Source: Rhizobiales bacterium SYSU XM002
GTDB taxonomy: Bacteria; Pseudomonadota; Alphaproteobacteria; Rhizobiales; Beijerinckiaceae
Length of the DNA: 64,000 nucleotides
NCBI GenBank assembly: GCA_009846685.1
Contig: VWVY01000002.1
Span: 62,001-126,000 of the forward strand
Reading direction: 5' to 3'
The notes under the pieces: model-generated
The model's database searches: none
Told to the model about the DNA's origin: nothing
What the model saw: the letters and a program-made list of their open reading frames with translations, nothing else
Position numbers and translations under genes: made by a program
Shown: positions 55,230 to 63,531 of the stretch, in pieces
How positions within the stretch are numbered: the stretch's first letter is position 1
Layout of the letters: the number at the start of each line of letters is the position of its first letter

Positions 55230-55541
55230 TTACCGGCAAACTCGCACCCAGCGGCGGACATAGCCATAGGGCGTCCAGACGAGGCGCGGACGGGTCCAGC
55301 AGCGGCGATAAACCGGGTAGGGACGATAGATCCGGGCCGGACGGTAGACGTGGCGGCGATAGACTCGCACCGGCCGATAGTAACGCCGGCGATAGCGGAC
55401 CGTTTCCGTGGCGCGCGAGGCTTCCTCGACGCCAGTGATAGAGCCTGCGGGAATACCGGCGGCCTTGGCTGGTGCAAGGCCGACGACGCCAACAAAGGCG
55501 GCGAACAGCGCGGCCACCACAATTTGTGAAAATCTTGTCAT
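55230..55541 (-). CDS. Small secreted Arg/Tyr-rich protein
   Basis: 103 residues with signal peptide (MTRFSQIVVAALFAAFVGVV...AKA). After a short acidic part the protein is dominated by repeats of the type R-x-Y-R-P (YRRRYYRPVRVYRRHVYRPA, RIYRPYPVYRRC), ending WVRVCR. Two Cys near the end. The strongly basic aromatic pattern would bind polyanions such as LPS, polysaccharide or nucleic acid in the envelope. Similar small proteins are common in Hyphomicrobiales, unnamed. ATG 55541 inside an open frame to 55577. Confidence 0.72.
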   Translation of the reverse strand: MTRFSQIVVAALFAAFVGVVGLAPAKAAGIPAGSITGVEEASRATETVRYRRRYYRPVRVYRRHVYRPARIYRPYPVYRRCWTRPRLVWTPYGYVRRWVRVCR

Positions 55542-55647
55542 GGGAAGTCTCCTCTCAGGTCGCCCACCCCGCATCATAATGCGCTAAAATGAATGTCGGC
55601 GAAACGGGGTGGGTCGATGGGCTGCCAAACACGCATTCAACGACGAA

Positions 55648-55675
55648 AACGGCCCCGTGTTCCCACGGGGCCGTT
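55648..55675 (-). terminator. Terminator of the small Gly-rich secreted protein gene
   Basis: AACGGCCCCGTG / CACGGGGCCGTT perfect 12-bp stem with a 4-nt loop, 24 bases past the stop codon; a TTTTCG follows on the minus strand, a weak T-run. Confidence 0.65.
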
Positions 55676-55698
55676 CCGATCGACGCGGATGCAGGGTG

Positions 55699-56004
55699 TC
55701 AACGGTAGATGTGCACGACGCGGCGCGTACCGACGTAGTTGCACTGGCGCAGGTTGACGACGCCGGCCTCCTGGCCGCAGGGAGCGCGATTGAACTGCGG
55801 GAAACCTTGCGGACGACCGCGCTCGGGAACATTGGCGATGTTGACGGCGGCCATCACGTTGCCGTTCTCGCCGCCGCCGGCAGCTCCGCCACCGCCGTTG
55901 CCACGGGCCAGGGCGGGCGCCGAGGCGCTCGCGAGGGCCATAAGGCCAACGAGGGCACCAGCGGAAAGGGTGAGAGCGAAGTTGGTGTTGCGGGTCATGG
56001 TCAT
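55699..56004 (-). CDS. Small secreted protein, Gly-rich N-terminus
   Basis: 101 residues (95 without signal start ambiguity; ATG 56004 or 55998). Signal peptide TRNTNFALTLSAGALVGLMA...ALA, then GNGGGGAAGGGENGN and a conserved-looking C-terminal part NRAPCGQEAGVVNLRQCNYV with two Cys likely joined by a disulfide. Periplasmic or secreted; function unknown. Confidence 0.7.
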   Translation of the reverse strand: MTMTRNTNFALTLSAGALVGLMALASASAPALARGNGGGGAAGGGENGNVMAAVNIANVPERGRPQGFPQFNRAPCGQEAGVVNLRQCNYVGTRRVVHIYR

Positions 56005-56205
56005 TTCTCCTTTTGGGGTTGCAGGGCCGGGGGTGCCCTATGTCGTGAACAATGCCGCACGATGGTCCGCCTCGCCGTGCGCCGCCGCACCGGCCGATAA
56101 ACCCCTCATTAAGGATGTCCGCGGGCGTGCCCTGACAAAGGAAAGGCTTGGCGTGCCCCGACCGCTCGGCTAAGCGTGACGCACGAACTCGAAGGTGAGC
56201 CTGCC

Positions 56206-57135
56206 GTGACCCTGCCTGATCCTCTGCGCCCTGATCGCTCCTTCCAAGGGCTTATCCTCACGCTCCAGAAGTTCTGGGCCGAGAAGGGTTGCGTCATCCT
56301 TCAGCCCTACGACATGGAAGTCGGCGCCGGCACCTTTCATCCGGCGACGACGCTGCGGGCGCTGGGTCCGAAGCGCTGGAACGCGGCCTATGTCCAGCCC
56401 TCACGCCGCCCGAAGGATGGGCGCTATGGCGAGAACCCCAACCGCTTCCAGCACTATTACCAGTTTCAGGTGATCCTGAAGCCTTCGCCGCCCGACCTTC
56501 AGGGTCTTTATCTCGAGAGCCTCTACGCGATCGGCATCGACCCGGCGGTGCATGACCTCCGCTTCGTTGAGGATGATTGGGAAAGCCCGACCCTCGGTGC
56601 ATGGGGGCTCGGCTGGGAGTGCTGGTGCGACGGCATGGAGGTTTCGCAGTTCACCTACTTCCAGCAGGTCGCAGGGCAGGAGTGTGCGCCCGTTGCCGGC
56701 GAGTTGACCTACGGTCTCGAACGCCTCGCGATGTATCTCCAGGGCGTCGACAACGGCTTCGAGCTGAATTTCAACGGGCTTCAGGGCGAGGACAAGGTCA
56801 CCTACGGCGATGTATTCAAGCAGGCAGAGGAAGAGTACTCCCGCCATAACTTCGAATACGCCGACACTGAGAAGCTGTTCCGCAACTTCGCCGAGGCCGA
56901 GAAGGAGTGCAAGGCACTGCTCACCGCCGGGGAGTCGGGTGATGGCTCGAACGAGCGCCACCGTCAGGTGCTTCCGGCCTATGACCAGTGCATCAAGGCG
57001 TCCCACGCCTTCAATCTTCTCGATGCGCGCGGTGTGATCTCGGTCACCGAGCGCCAGAGCTACATCCTGCGCGTGCGTGAGTTGGCCAAGGCCTGCGGCG
57101 CGGCCTGGGTCCAAACCGAAGCTGGAGGTGCCTGA
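56206..57135 (+). CDS. glyQ: Glycyl-tRNA synthetase alpha subunit
   Basis: 309 residues. Catalytic alpha subunit of the alpha2beta2 bacterial GlyRS. Class II core visible: [20 protein letters not shown] (about residues 22-41), [33 protein letters not shown], and [23 protein letters not shown] 56206 has GGTGAG 6 bases upstream; an upstream GTG 56176 is in frame. Followed by a small secreted-protein gene (TGATG overlap), then glyS. Confidence 0.96.
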   Translation: MTLPDPLRPDRSFQGLILTLQKFWAEKGCVILQPYDMEVGAGTFHPATTLRALGPKRWNAAYVQPSRRPKDGRYGENPNRFQHYYQFQVILKPSPPDLQGLYLESLYAIGIDPAVHDLRFVEDDWESPTLGAWGLGWECWCDGMEVSQFTYFQQVAGQECAPVAGELTYGLERLAMYLQGVDNGFELNFNGLQGEDKVTYGDVFKQAEEEYSRHNFEYADTEKLFRNFAEAEKECKALLTAGESGDGSNERHRQVLPAYDQCIKASHAFNLLDARGVISVTERQSYILRVRELAKACGAAWVQTEAGGA

Positions 57136-57614
57136 TGAAACGCCGCAGCCTGATCGCGCTCGTGTTGCTCGCGGGCCTCTCTCCCGCCTTTGCCCAGAAG
57201 GCCAAGGTCTATTCCAGCCCGCTGGCGGCGGTGCAGGCGGTCTATGATCCCAAGATCAAGGACGCGCAGCGGCCCTACTCGCAACGGCTGCGCGCGCTCT
57301 ACGCCGCAGCGATCAAGAAATCGCAGGAGTTGAACGAGCCGGTTTCCGGCCTCGATTTTGATCCGATCACCAACTCCCAGGATTCGGATGACGATTTCCG
57401 CAAGTCGCTCAAATATACCGTCGAGCCGCGCCCAAACCGAAACGCGCTGGTGATCGTGAAGCTCAAGGTTTTCAAGCAATCCCCGGAGATCACCCTCCAC
57501 TACGAGGTGGTGTCTGAAGGTGAGGGCTTCGTGATCGACGACATCCTCAGCCCGCACAAGACCGAAGGCTGGGTGCTCTCGAAGCTTCTCGAAGCCGGTG
57601 CCAAGGGTCAATAA
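57135..57614 (+). CDS. Secreted protein of unknown function between glyQ and glyS
   Basis: 159 residues with signal peptide [20 protein letters not shown]. Mature part resembles a DUF3828-type domain in layout: VYSSPLAAVQAVYDPKIKDA, QRPYSQRLRALYAAAIKKSQ, LDFDPITNSQDSDDDFRKSL, then beta strands ALVIVKLKVFKQSPEITLHY. No Cys. ATG overlaps the glyQ stop (TGATG), so it is translationally coupled to a tRNA synthetase gene although its product leaves the cytoplasm. Confidence 0.75.
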   Translation: MKRRSLIALVLLAGLSPAFAQKAKVYSSPLAAVQAVYDPKIKDAQRPYSQRLRALYAAAIKKSQELNEPVSGLDFDPITNSQDSDDDFRKSLKYTVEPRPNRNALVIVKLKVFKQSPEITLHYEVVSEGEGFVIDDILSPHKTEGWVLSKLLEAGAKGQ

Positions 57615-57638
57615 TCCGGGCCAAAAGCGAAAAATACG

Positions 57639-59774
57639 ATGCCTGACCTTCTTTTCGAACTCTTCTCTGAAGAAATCCCGGCCCGCATGCAGCGGCAGGC
57701 GGCGGCGGATCTCCAGCGGCTTGTCACCAACGCACTCGTTGACGCAGGCGTCACCTACGAGGGGGCGAAAGCCTTCGCGACCCCGCGCCGCCTCGCGCTC
57801 AACATCATCGGTCTGCCCGCCCGGCAGCCTGACGTGAAGGAGGAGCGCAAAGGCCCGCGCGTCGGTTCGCCCGAGGGAGCCATTCAGGGCTTCCTCAAGG
57901 CTTCAGGCCTCTCGGATATCTCGCAGGCGAACATCGAGAGCGACCCGAAGAAGGGCGAGTTCTACGTCGCGGTGATCGAGAAGAAGGGGCGCCCGGTCAT
58001 CGAGCTCTTGGCAGAAATCCTGCCCGCGACGATCCGCACCTTCCCGTGGCCGAAGTCAATGCGCTGGGGCGCGGCGAGCGTTTCTTCCTCATCCTTGCGC
58101 TGGGTGCGCCCGCTGCGCGGTATTGTCGCGACCTTCGGGCCGGAGACCGAGGAGCCGGAGGTCGTCCCGTTCGAGATCGACGGGCTCAAGGCGGGGAATG
58201 TCACCTACGGGCATCGCTTCATGGCGCCGGTCGGCATCACCGTGAAGCGCTTCGACGATTACGTCTCGAAGCTGGAAGCGGCCAAGGTCGTACTCGATGC
58301 CGACCGACGCAAGGAGATCATCCGCGCCGATGCGAAAAACCTTGCCTTCGCGCAAGGCCTTGAGGTGATCGAGGACGAGGGGCTGCTCGAAGAGGTCGCG
58401 GGCCTTGTCGAATGGCCGGTGGTGCTGATGGGCAGCTTCGAGGAAGCCTTCCTCGATGTTCCCGGTGAGGTGATCCGTGCCACCATCCGCGCCAACCAGA
58501 AGTGCTTCGTGCTCAAGAAGGCCGACGGCAATCTCGCCAACCGCTTTCTGCTCACCGCCAACATCGAGGCGAAGGACGGCGGCAAGACGATCATTGCCGG
58601 CAATGAGCGCGTGATCCGCGCCCGCCTCTCGGATGCGAAATTCTTCTGGGAGACCGATAAGAAGGTCTGGCGGGAAGACAAGGAATTCACGCGGCTGGAG
58701 CGGTTCAGGAACGTCACCTTCCACGAGAAGCTCGGCAGCCAGTTCGACCGCATCGAGCGCATTCGCGCGCTGGCGAAGGAGCTGTGCAAGGTCACGGGGG
58801 CGGACCCCGATCAGGTCGATCTCGCAGCGAAAATCTGCAAGCTCGACCTGCAAACCGAGGTCGTGGGCGAATTCCCCGAGGTGCAGGGCTTCATGGGCCG
58901 CATCTATGCGGGACAGATCGGGCTGCCGGCTTCCGTCGCGGCGGCCTGCGAGGAGCATTACAAGCCCGTCGGCCCTTCGGATTCGGTGCCGAAGGACCCG
59001 GTTTCCGTCACCGTCGCGCTCGCCGACAAGCTCGATACGCTCGTCGGCTTCTGGGCCATCGACGAGAAACCCACCGGGAGCAAGGACCCCTATGCGCTGC
59101 GGCGTGCGGCGCTGGGTGTGATCCGGCTGGTGGTGGAGAATGGGGTGGATTTTGACCTCGTCTCGCTCCTAGTACACCACGCTGACCGAATGCCTGCAAA
59201 CGATGCAGCTTTAACCGCATTTGAACTTGTGGCGTTCTTTGACGATCGGCTCAAAGTCAATTTGCGTGATGGTGGCGTGAGGCATGATCTTGTCGACGCT
59301 GTGCTCACGGCGACCCTGACGTCAAAGGTGCCAGGCGCCGCCAATTCTCGCAATCTCCTCCTCGTCGTCCGCCGCGTCGAGGCGCTCGGCAAGCTGCTCG
59401 AAACCGAGGACGGCAAGTCGCTGCTCGCGGGCTACAAGCGCGCCGCCAACATCCTCCGTGCCGAGGAAAAGAAGGACGGCGAGGACGCTTTCGAGGCTCC
59501 GGCCGATGCCGCGCGCCTTGTTGAGCCTTCTGAGAAGGCGCTGCACGCCGCGCTCCACGCTGCCGAAACTGAGGCCAATGCTGCGCTCGACAAGCAGGAT
59601 TACGCTGCGGCCATGCGGGCCATGGCCAAGCTCCGCGCGCCTGTTGATGCCTTCTTCGAGGCGGTGATGGTCAATGCCGATGACCCCGCCATCCGCAAAA
59701 ACCGCCTCGCGCTCCTCGCCGCCCTGCGCCGCGTGACGTCTCGGATTGCGGATTTCTCGAAAATCGCAGGATAA
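57639..59774 (+). CDS. glyS: Glycyl-tRNA synthetase beta subunit
   Basis: 711 residues. tRNA-recognising subunit. Start [20 protein letters not shown], then [71 protein letters not shown] and [21 protein letters not shown]-terminal anticodon-binding region ends at a helical tail. ATG 57639. A stretch at about 59165-59320 uses rarer codons than the rest. Last gene of the glyQ operon. Confidence 0.96.
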   Translation: MPDLLFELFSEEIPARMQRQAAADLQRLVTNALVDAGVTYEGAKAFATPRRLALNIIGLPARQPDVKEERKGPRVGSPEGAIQGFLKASGLSDISQANIESDPKKGEFYVAVIEKKGRPVIELLAEILPATIRTFPWPKSMRWGAASVSSSSLRWVRPLRGIVATFGPETEEPEVVPFEIDGLKAGNVTYGHRFMAPVGITVKRFDDYVSKLEAAKVVLDADRRKEIIRADAKNLAFAQGLEVIEDEGLLEEVAGLVEWPVVLMGSFEEAFLDVPGEVIRATIRANQKCFVLKKADGNLANRFLLTANIEAKDGGKTIIAGNERVIRARLSDAKFFWETDKKVWREDKEFTRLERFRNVTFHEKLGSQFDRIERIRALAKELCKVTGADPDQVDLAAKICKLDLQTEVVGEFPEVQGFMGRIYAGQIGLPASVAAACEEHYKPVGPSDSVPKDPVSVTVALADKLDTLVGFWAIDEKPTGSKDPYALRRAALGVIRLVVENGVDFDLVSLLVHHADRMPANDAALTAFELVAFFDDRLKVNLRDGGVRHDLVDAVLTATLTSKVPGAANSRNLLLVVRRVEALGKLLETEDGKSLLAGYKRAANILRAEEKKDGEDAFEAPADAARLVEPSEKALHAALHAAETEANAALDKQDYAAAMRAMAKLRAPVDAFFEAVMVNADDPAIRKNRLALLAALRRVTSRIADFSKIAG

Positions 59775-59780
59775 ACCCCA

Positions 59781-59855
59781 ACCGTCATGCCCGCCCTTGT
59801 GGCGGTCATCCATGAGGTCCCGCCCTGCGCGGCCGTAAGGTCGCGGATGGATGGT
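59781..59855. repeat. Degenerate palindromic intergenic element (REP-like)
   Basis: ACCGTCATGCCCGCCCTTGT then GGCGGTCATCC, ending GGATGGATGGT. Resembles the GTCAT-rich palindromic elements scattered between Hyphomicrobiales genes (GTCATGCCCGG...CATCC). Inner stem CCGCC / GGCGG. It lies 7 bases past glyS and may serve as its terminator or stabiliser. Confidence 0.5.
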
Positions 59856-59892
59856 ACAATTCATCATTTTTTCTCGCTGATTTATCACATCT

Positions 59893-59911
59893 ATTCATTC
59901 GTCGAATGAAT
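59893..59911. promoter_or_regulatory. Perfect 19-bp palindrome in the MFS transporter promoter
   Basis: ATTCATTCG-T-CGAATGAAT, symmetrical at every position, about 60 bases before the MFS ATG. A TATAGC (59922-59927) downstream could be the -10, which puts the palindrome over the -35. Looks like a repressor operator; the regulator is not obvious nearby (the LysR gene lies on the far side of the transporter). Confidence 0.55.
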
Positions 59912-59971
59912 TTGCCGTTGCTATAGCTCCGGTTTCCGTCCTGCCGCCCGCCCTTGAACCCGGAGCCTTGC

Positions 59972-61255
59972 ATGACCGCCCAGAACGCCGCCCGCGTGTT
60001 GCCCGCCGGCCTCATCATCCTCGCCGGCTGCGCCATCGCGATGCTCGGTTTCGGCCCACGTTCCTCCATGGGCTTCTTCCAGCAGCCGATCATTTCCGCG
60101 AACGGCTGGGGGCGCGATGTCTTTTCCTTCGCGCTCGCGATCCAGAACCTGATGTGGGGCGTCGGCCAGCCGTTCATGGGCGCGATCGCCGACCGTTTCG
60201 GCACGCTCAAGGTGCTCTGGACCGGTGCGTTGCTCTATGCCGCCGGCCTCTACCTGATGACCGTCTCGACCGACCCCGTGACGTTGACGATCACCGGCGG
60301 CGTGCTGATCGGCTTCGGTCTTGCCGGTTCGTCGTTCAACCTCGTGCTCGCCTCGTTCAGCAAGCTGCTGCCGCCGGAGAAGCGCTCGATGGCCTTCGGT
60401 GCCGGCACGGCGGCGGGGTCTTTCGGCCAGTTCCTGTTCTCTCCGCTCGGCGTCGGCCTTATCCGGGACTACGGCTGGCAGAACGCCCTGACGATCTTCG
60501 CCGGGCTGACGCTGCTGATCCTGCCGCTGGCGCTCGCGGTCGCCACTAAGCCGCAGGGCAAGACGACCGCCGCGACAGCTTCGCACGATGACCAGACGGT
60601 TATGCAAGCCCTCACGCAGGCCTTCGGGCATCGCTCCTATGTGCTGCTCGTGCTCGGCTTCTTCACCTGCGGCTTCCAGCTCGCCTTCATCACCGTGCAC
60701 CTGCCGAGCTATTTCAAGGATGTCGGCATGCCGCCCGAGGTCGGTGGCTGGACGCTGGCGCTCGTTGGCGTGTTCAATGTGATCGGTTCGCTCTCGTCCG
60801 GTTGGCTCGGCAACCGGATGCCGAAGCGCTGGATCCTCGCGATCATCTATTTCGCCCGCTCTATCGTCACACTGGGACTGTTGTTTTCCGTTCCGTTTGT
60901 CTCGACGCCGGTGAGCGTATTCGGATACCAGACGACCTGGGGTATCGTTTCCGCGCTCGCTTTCGGTGCCTCGACCGGGCTTCTCTGGCTCTCCACCGTG
61001 CCGCCCACGGCCGCGCTGGTTTCGATCATGTTCGGTCCGCGTTACATGGCGATGCTCTACGGCTTCGCCTTCTTCTCGCATCAGGTTGGCGGGTTCCTGG
61101 GCGTGTGGCTCGGCGGCCTCCTGTTCGAGAAGACCGGCAGCTACGACGTCGTCTGGTGGCTCTCGATCGCACTCGGCGTGGCCTCGGCGCTGATCAACCT
61201 GCCGATCACGGAGAAGGCGGCGCCGGGGCGCTGGCAGGCGCAGGCGGCAACCTGA
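59972..61255 (+). CDS. MFS transporter
   Basis: 427 residues, twelve membrane helices. Family signatures: FMGAIADRFGTLKVLWTGAL (about residues 69-88, the MFS loop 2-3 motif GxxADRxG), GSSFNLVLASFSKLLPPEKR, and second-half GWLGNRMPKRWILAIIYFAR. Closest in pattern to monocarboxylate/oxalate-type MFS carriers (e.g. GRSSMG-like GPRSSMGFFQQPI near the N-terminus), substrate unknown. ATG 59972; ATG 59954 is in frame. Controlled by a perfect palindrome upstream; convergent with a LysR gene. Confidence 0.87.
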   Translation: MTAQNAARVLPAGLIILAGCAIAMLGFGPRSSMGFFQQPIISANGWGRDVFSFALAIQNLMWGVGQPFMGAIADRFGTLKVLWTGALLYAAGLYLMTVSTDPVTLTITGGVLIGFGLAGSSFNLVLASFSKLLPPEKRSMAFGAGTAAGSFGQFLFSPLGVGLIRDYGWQNALTIFAGLTLLILPLALAVATKPQGKTTAATASHDDQTVMQALTQAFGHRSYVLLVLGFFTCGFQLAFITVHLPSYFKDVGMPPEVGGWTLALVGVFNVIGSLSSGWLGNRMPKRWILAIIYFARSIVTLGLLFSVPFVSTPVSVFGYQTTWGIVSALAFGASTGLLWLSTVPPTAALVSIMFGPRYMAMLYGFAFFSHQVGGFLGVWLGGLLFEKTGSYDVVWWLSIALGVASALINLPITEKAAPGRWQAQAAT

Positions 61256-61258
61256 ACC

Positions 61259-62176
61259 TCAGGCCACCGCCTCACCCTCGATCAGCCGACGTTTCTTGGC
61301 GAGTTCAGCGCCGAAGAACTCGAGGAATGCCCGCACCCGCGCGGCTTTCTTGAGATCGGGATGGGTCAGCACCCAGAGCCCGGTATCCGATGCGGGCTTG
61401 ATGATCGGGATGCGTCGCGCTGTCGGCATCTGCTCGCCGATGAAGCAGGGCAAAAGGCCGATGCCAAGCCCGGCGTTCACGGCCGCCGCCAAGGTCGAGA
61501 CCATGTTGACTTTCACAGCCACGCAGTCGGGGACGACATGGTTTGTCACCCAACGCCCACCGGCCGTGGTAGCAAGCGGTTCGCCGAGGCCCACCCAGCG
61601 CGTCGGTGGACGGATCATGGCTTCGAGCGAATCCTGGTCGAGCGCTGCATGCGCGAGAAACCCTTCGGAGGCATAGGCTCCCCAGGCGATGGTGGCGACA
61701 CGGCGCCCGATAAGCGTCTGCGGCGGATCGACCGAGGCACGGATGGCGACATCGGCATCGCGCCGCGAGAGGTTCAGCGCGCGATTGTCGATCACAAAAT
61801 CGAGCGTGATTTCGGGATAGCGCTGCCTGAAGGTGCAGAACATCGGGGCGACGAGGTGGGAAAAGATCGTGTCGGTCGTTGTCACCCGCAGTTCGCCGGA
61901 AGGGCGGACATCCTGCCCGGCGATCCGGCGTTCGAACTCGATGATTGATTCAGCCATGCGGGTCGCAAGCGCGACCATTTCCTCTCCGGCCGATGTGAGC
62001 AGGTAGCCCGACCGGGCACGCTCGAAAATACGGACGCCGAGATGCTCCTCCAGCGTGTTGAGACGACGGAAAACGGTGGAATTGTTGACACCGAGCATCT
62101 CCGCCGCGCCCCCGAGCGAGCGCTGCTCCGCAATAGCGCGGACGAGGCGGAAATCATCCCAGGCAAGTGGTTGCAT
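61259..62176 (-). CDS. LysR-family transcriptional regulator
   Basis: 305 residues. N-terminal winged helix WDDFRLVRAIAEQRSLGGAA ... NNSTVFRRLNTLEEHLGVRI (about residues 5-50), then effector domain with SGELRVTTTDTIFSHLVAPM, typical of LysR regulators. In this subtype the HTH has 'NNSTVFRRL' rather than 'QSAVS'. Target unknown; it is convergent with the MFS gene (3 bases apart) and divergent from nothing, so it may control a distant locus. ATG 62176. Confidence 0.9.
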   Translation of the reverse strand: MQPLAWDDFRLVRAIAEQRSLGGAAEMLGVNNSTVFRRLNTLEEHLGVRIFERARSGYLLTSAGEEMVALATRMAESIIEFERRIAGQDVRPSGELRVTTTDTIFSHLVAPMFCTFRQRYPEITLDFVIDNRALNLSRRDADVAIRASVDPPQTLIGRRVATIAWGAYASEGFLAHAALDQDSLEAMIRPPTRWVGLGEPLATTAGGRWVTNHVVPDCVAVKVNMVSTLAAAVNAGLGIGLLPCFIGEQMPTARRIPIIKPASDTGLWVLTHPDLKKAARVRAFLEFFGAELAKKRRLIEGEAVA

Positions 62177-62277
62177 CGGGCCGTTCCAGCTCTTCGTGCA
62201 AGTTCACAACGGGACGAAGTGTCCCACATTTTCCTCTGGAAATCACCGTTGAATTCATTTCATGTCCGGTATGAGGG

Positions 62278-63261
62278 TCACGGACGCGGAGCGGCTGCTC
62301 GCGCGAGGCGATCATTGATCGCTTCACCCAGGCCTTGCCGCGGGATCGGCACGACAGCGATGCCCTCGACGGCGAGCGCGTCGAGGCGCCGGAGAAAGGC
62401 GTAGAGATTGGCCGCTGCTTCCGCCGTATCGCCGTATGGTGAGAGGTTGAGCGTTCGTTCGGGCGCTGCGCCTTCAGGCGGTTTCGGGCCAAAGGCAAGG
62501 CACGCTTCGTCCGGACTCACCGCTGCTGCGTCGAGCCGGAGGCGATGAACAGGGGCGTAGTGCGACGCGAGCCGCCCCGGCGCGAGCGGCAAGGCCGCAT
62601 CGCCTCCGTCTGCGGTTTCGAGCTTTACGCCGAGAACATCCTCGATCTGTTCGCGGGCGAGGCCGCCCGGACGCAGCAGCGTCACCTTGCTGTCGAGGCA
62701 GCCGAGAATGGTGGATTCAACACCGATCGGGCAGGACCCACCATCGACGATGGCGTCGATGATCCCGTCGAGATCGCTCGCGACATGCGCGGCTTCCGAT
62801 GGAGAGACGTGGCCGGAACGATTGGCGCTCGGCGCGGCGATCGGTCTGCCTGCGGCAGAAAGCACGGCCTGCGCCACCGGATGATCCGGCACGCGGATTG
62901 CCAGCGATGGCAGCCCGGCGCGTGCGAGTTCGCAAACCGGACAATCTGGCGTAACGGGAACCACCAGCGTCAGCGGTCCCGGCCAGAAGGCCTTCGCGAG
63001 CTTACGCGCCAATGGCGGTAGAGGGGCGAGTTTTTCGGCGGCTTCCGTCGTTGCCACATGGGCGATCAGCGGGTTGAACTGCGGGCGCCCCTTCGCGGCG
63101 TAGAGACGGGCAATCGCGCGCGCATTGGTCGCGTCGGCGCCGAGCCCATAGACGGTCTCGGTCGGGAAGGCGACGAGCTTGCTCTCTGCCAGCAGGCGGC
63201 CAGCCTCCGCAAGTTCGGCGGGAACGGTTCCCAGTCGGCGGGTTTCGATCAGAGCCGTCAT
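62278..63261 (-). CDS. tsaC: L-threonylcarbamoyladenylate synthase
   Basis: 327 residues, the long Sua5-type: N-terminal TsaC/YrdC domain (KLVAFPTETVYGLGADATNA about residues 30-49; GRPQFNPLIAHV; WPGPLTLVVPV; PIAAPSANRSGHVSPSEA) and a C-terminal Sua5 domain (about 220-325). Uses threonine, bicarbonate and ATP to make the precursor of t6A in tRNA. The threonine comes from thrB/thrC products. ATG 63261. Confidence 0.95.
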   Translation of the reverse strand: MTALIETRRLGTVPAELAEAGRLLAESKLVAFPTETVYGLGADATNARAIARLYAAKGRPQFNPLIAHVATTEAAEKLAPLPPLARKLAKAFWPGPLTLVVPVTPDCPVCELARAGLPSLAIRVPDHPVAQAVLSAAGRPIAAPSANRSGHVSPSEAAHVASDLDGIIDAIVDGGSCPIGVESTILGCLDSKVTLLRPGGLAREQIEDVLGVKLETADGGDAALPLAPGRLASHYAPVHRLRLDAAAVSPDEACLAFGPKPPEGAAPERTLNLSPYGDTAEAAANLYAFLRRLDALAVEGIAVVPIPRQGLGEAINDRLARAAAPRP

Positions 63262-63410
63262 TCCTGCCGCTCCGGCCTAAGCCGTTCGTCGATCTGTCGT
63301 CTTGGCGACAGCAGGCGGTTCGCGCTGTATGAGATAAGGGAGGGCAGCCCAGCCGAGAGTTTTCCGCCAAGGAGTGCGGTTCTTGCGTCGTCGGGGGTTG
63401 CAAGAATATT

Positions 63411-63428
63411 GTTCATATGTAAACTAAA
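63411..63428. promoter_or_regulatory. Putative fatty-acid regulon operator upstream of acyl-CoA dehydrogenase
   Basis: GTTCATATGTAAACTAAA, 104 bases before the GTG start. 16/18 match to the element upstream of ETF-QO (47747-47764). A TTGCAA (63398-63403) lies at 16 bases from TAAACT (63420-63425) inside the element, giving a plausible promoter covered by the site. Confidence 0.55.
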
Positions 63429-63531
63429 CCGTGATCGCGCGCGGAAGAGGGTGTCTATCCCGTTGCGACGGCGGTTCCAAACAAGAAATGCATGCCGCCC
63501 CTAGGGCAGGGCATGTTCGGGAGGAAGCATC

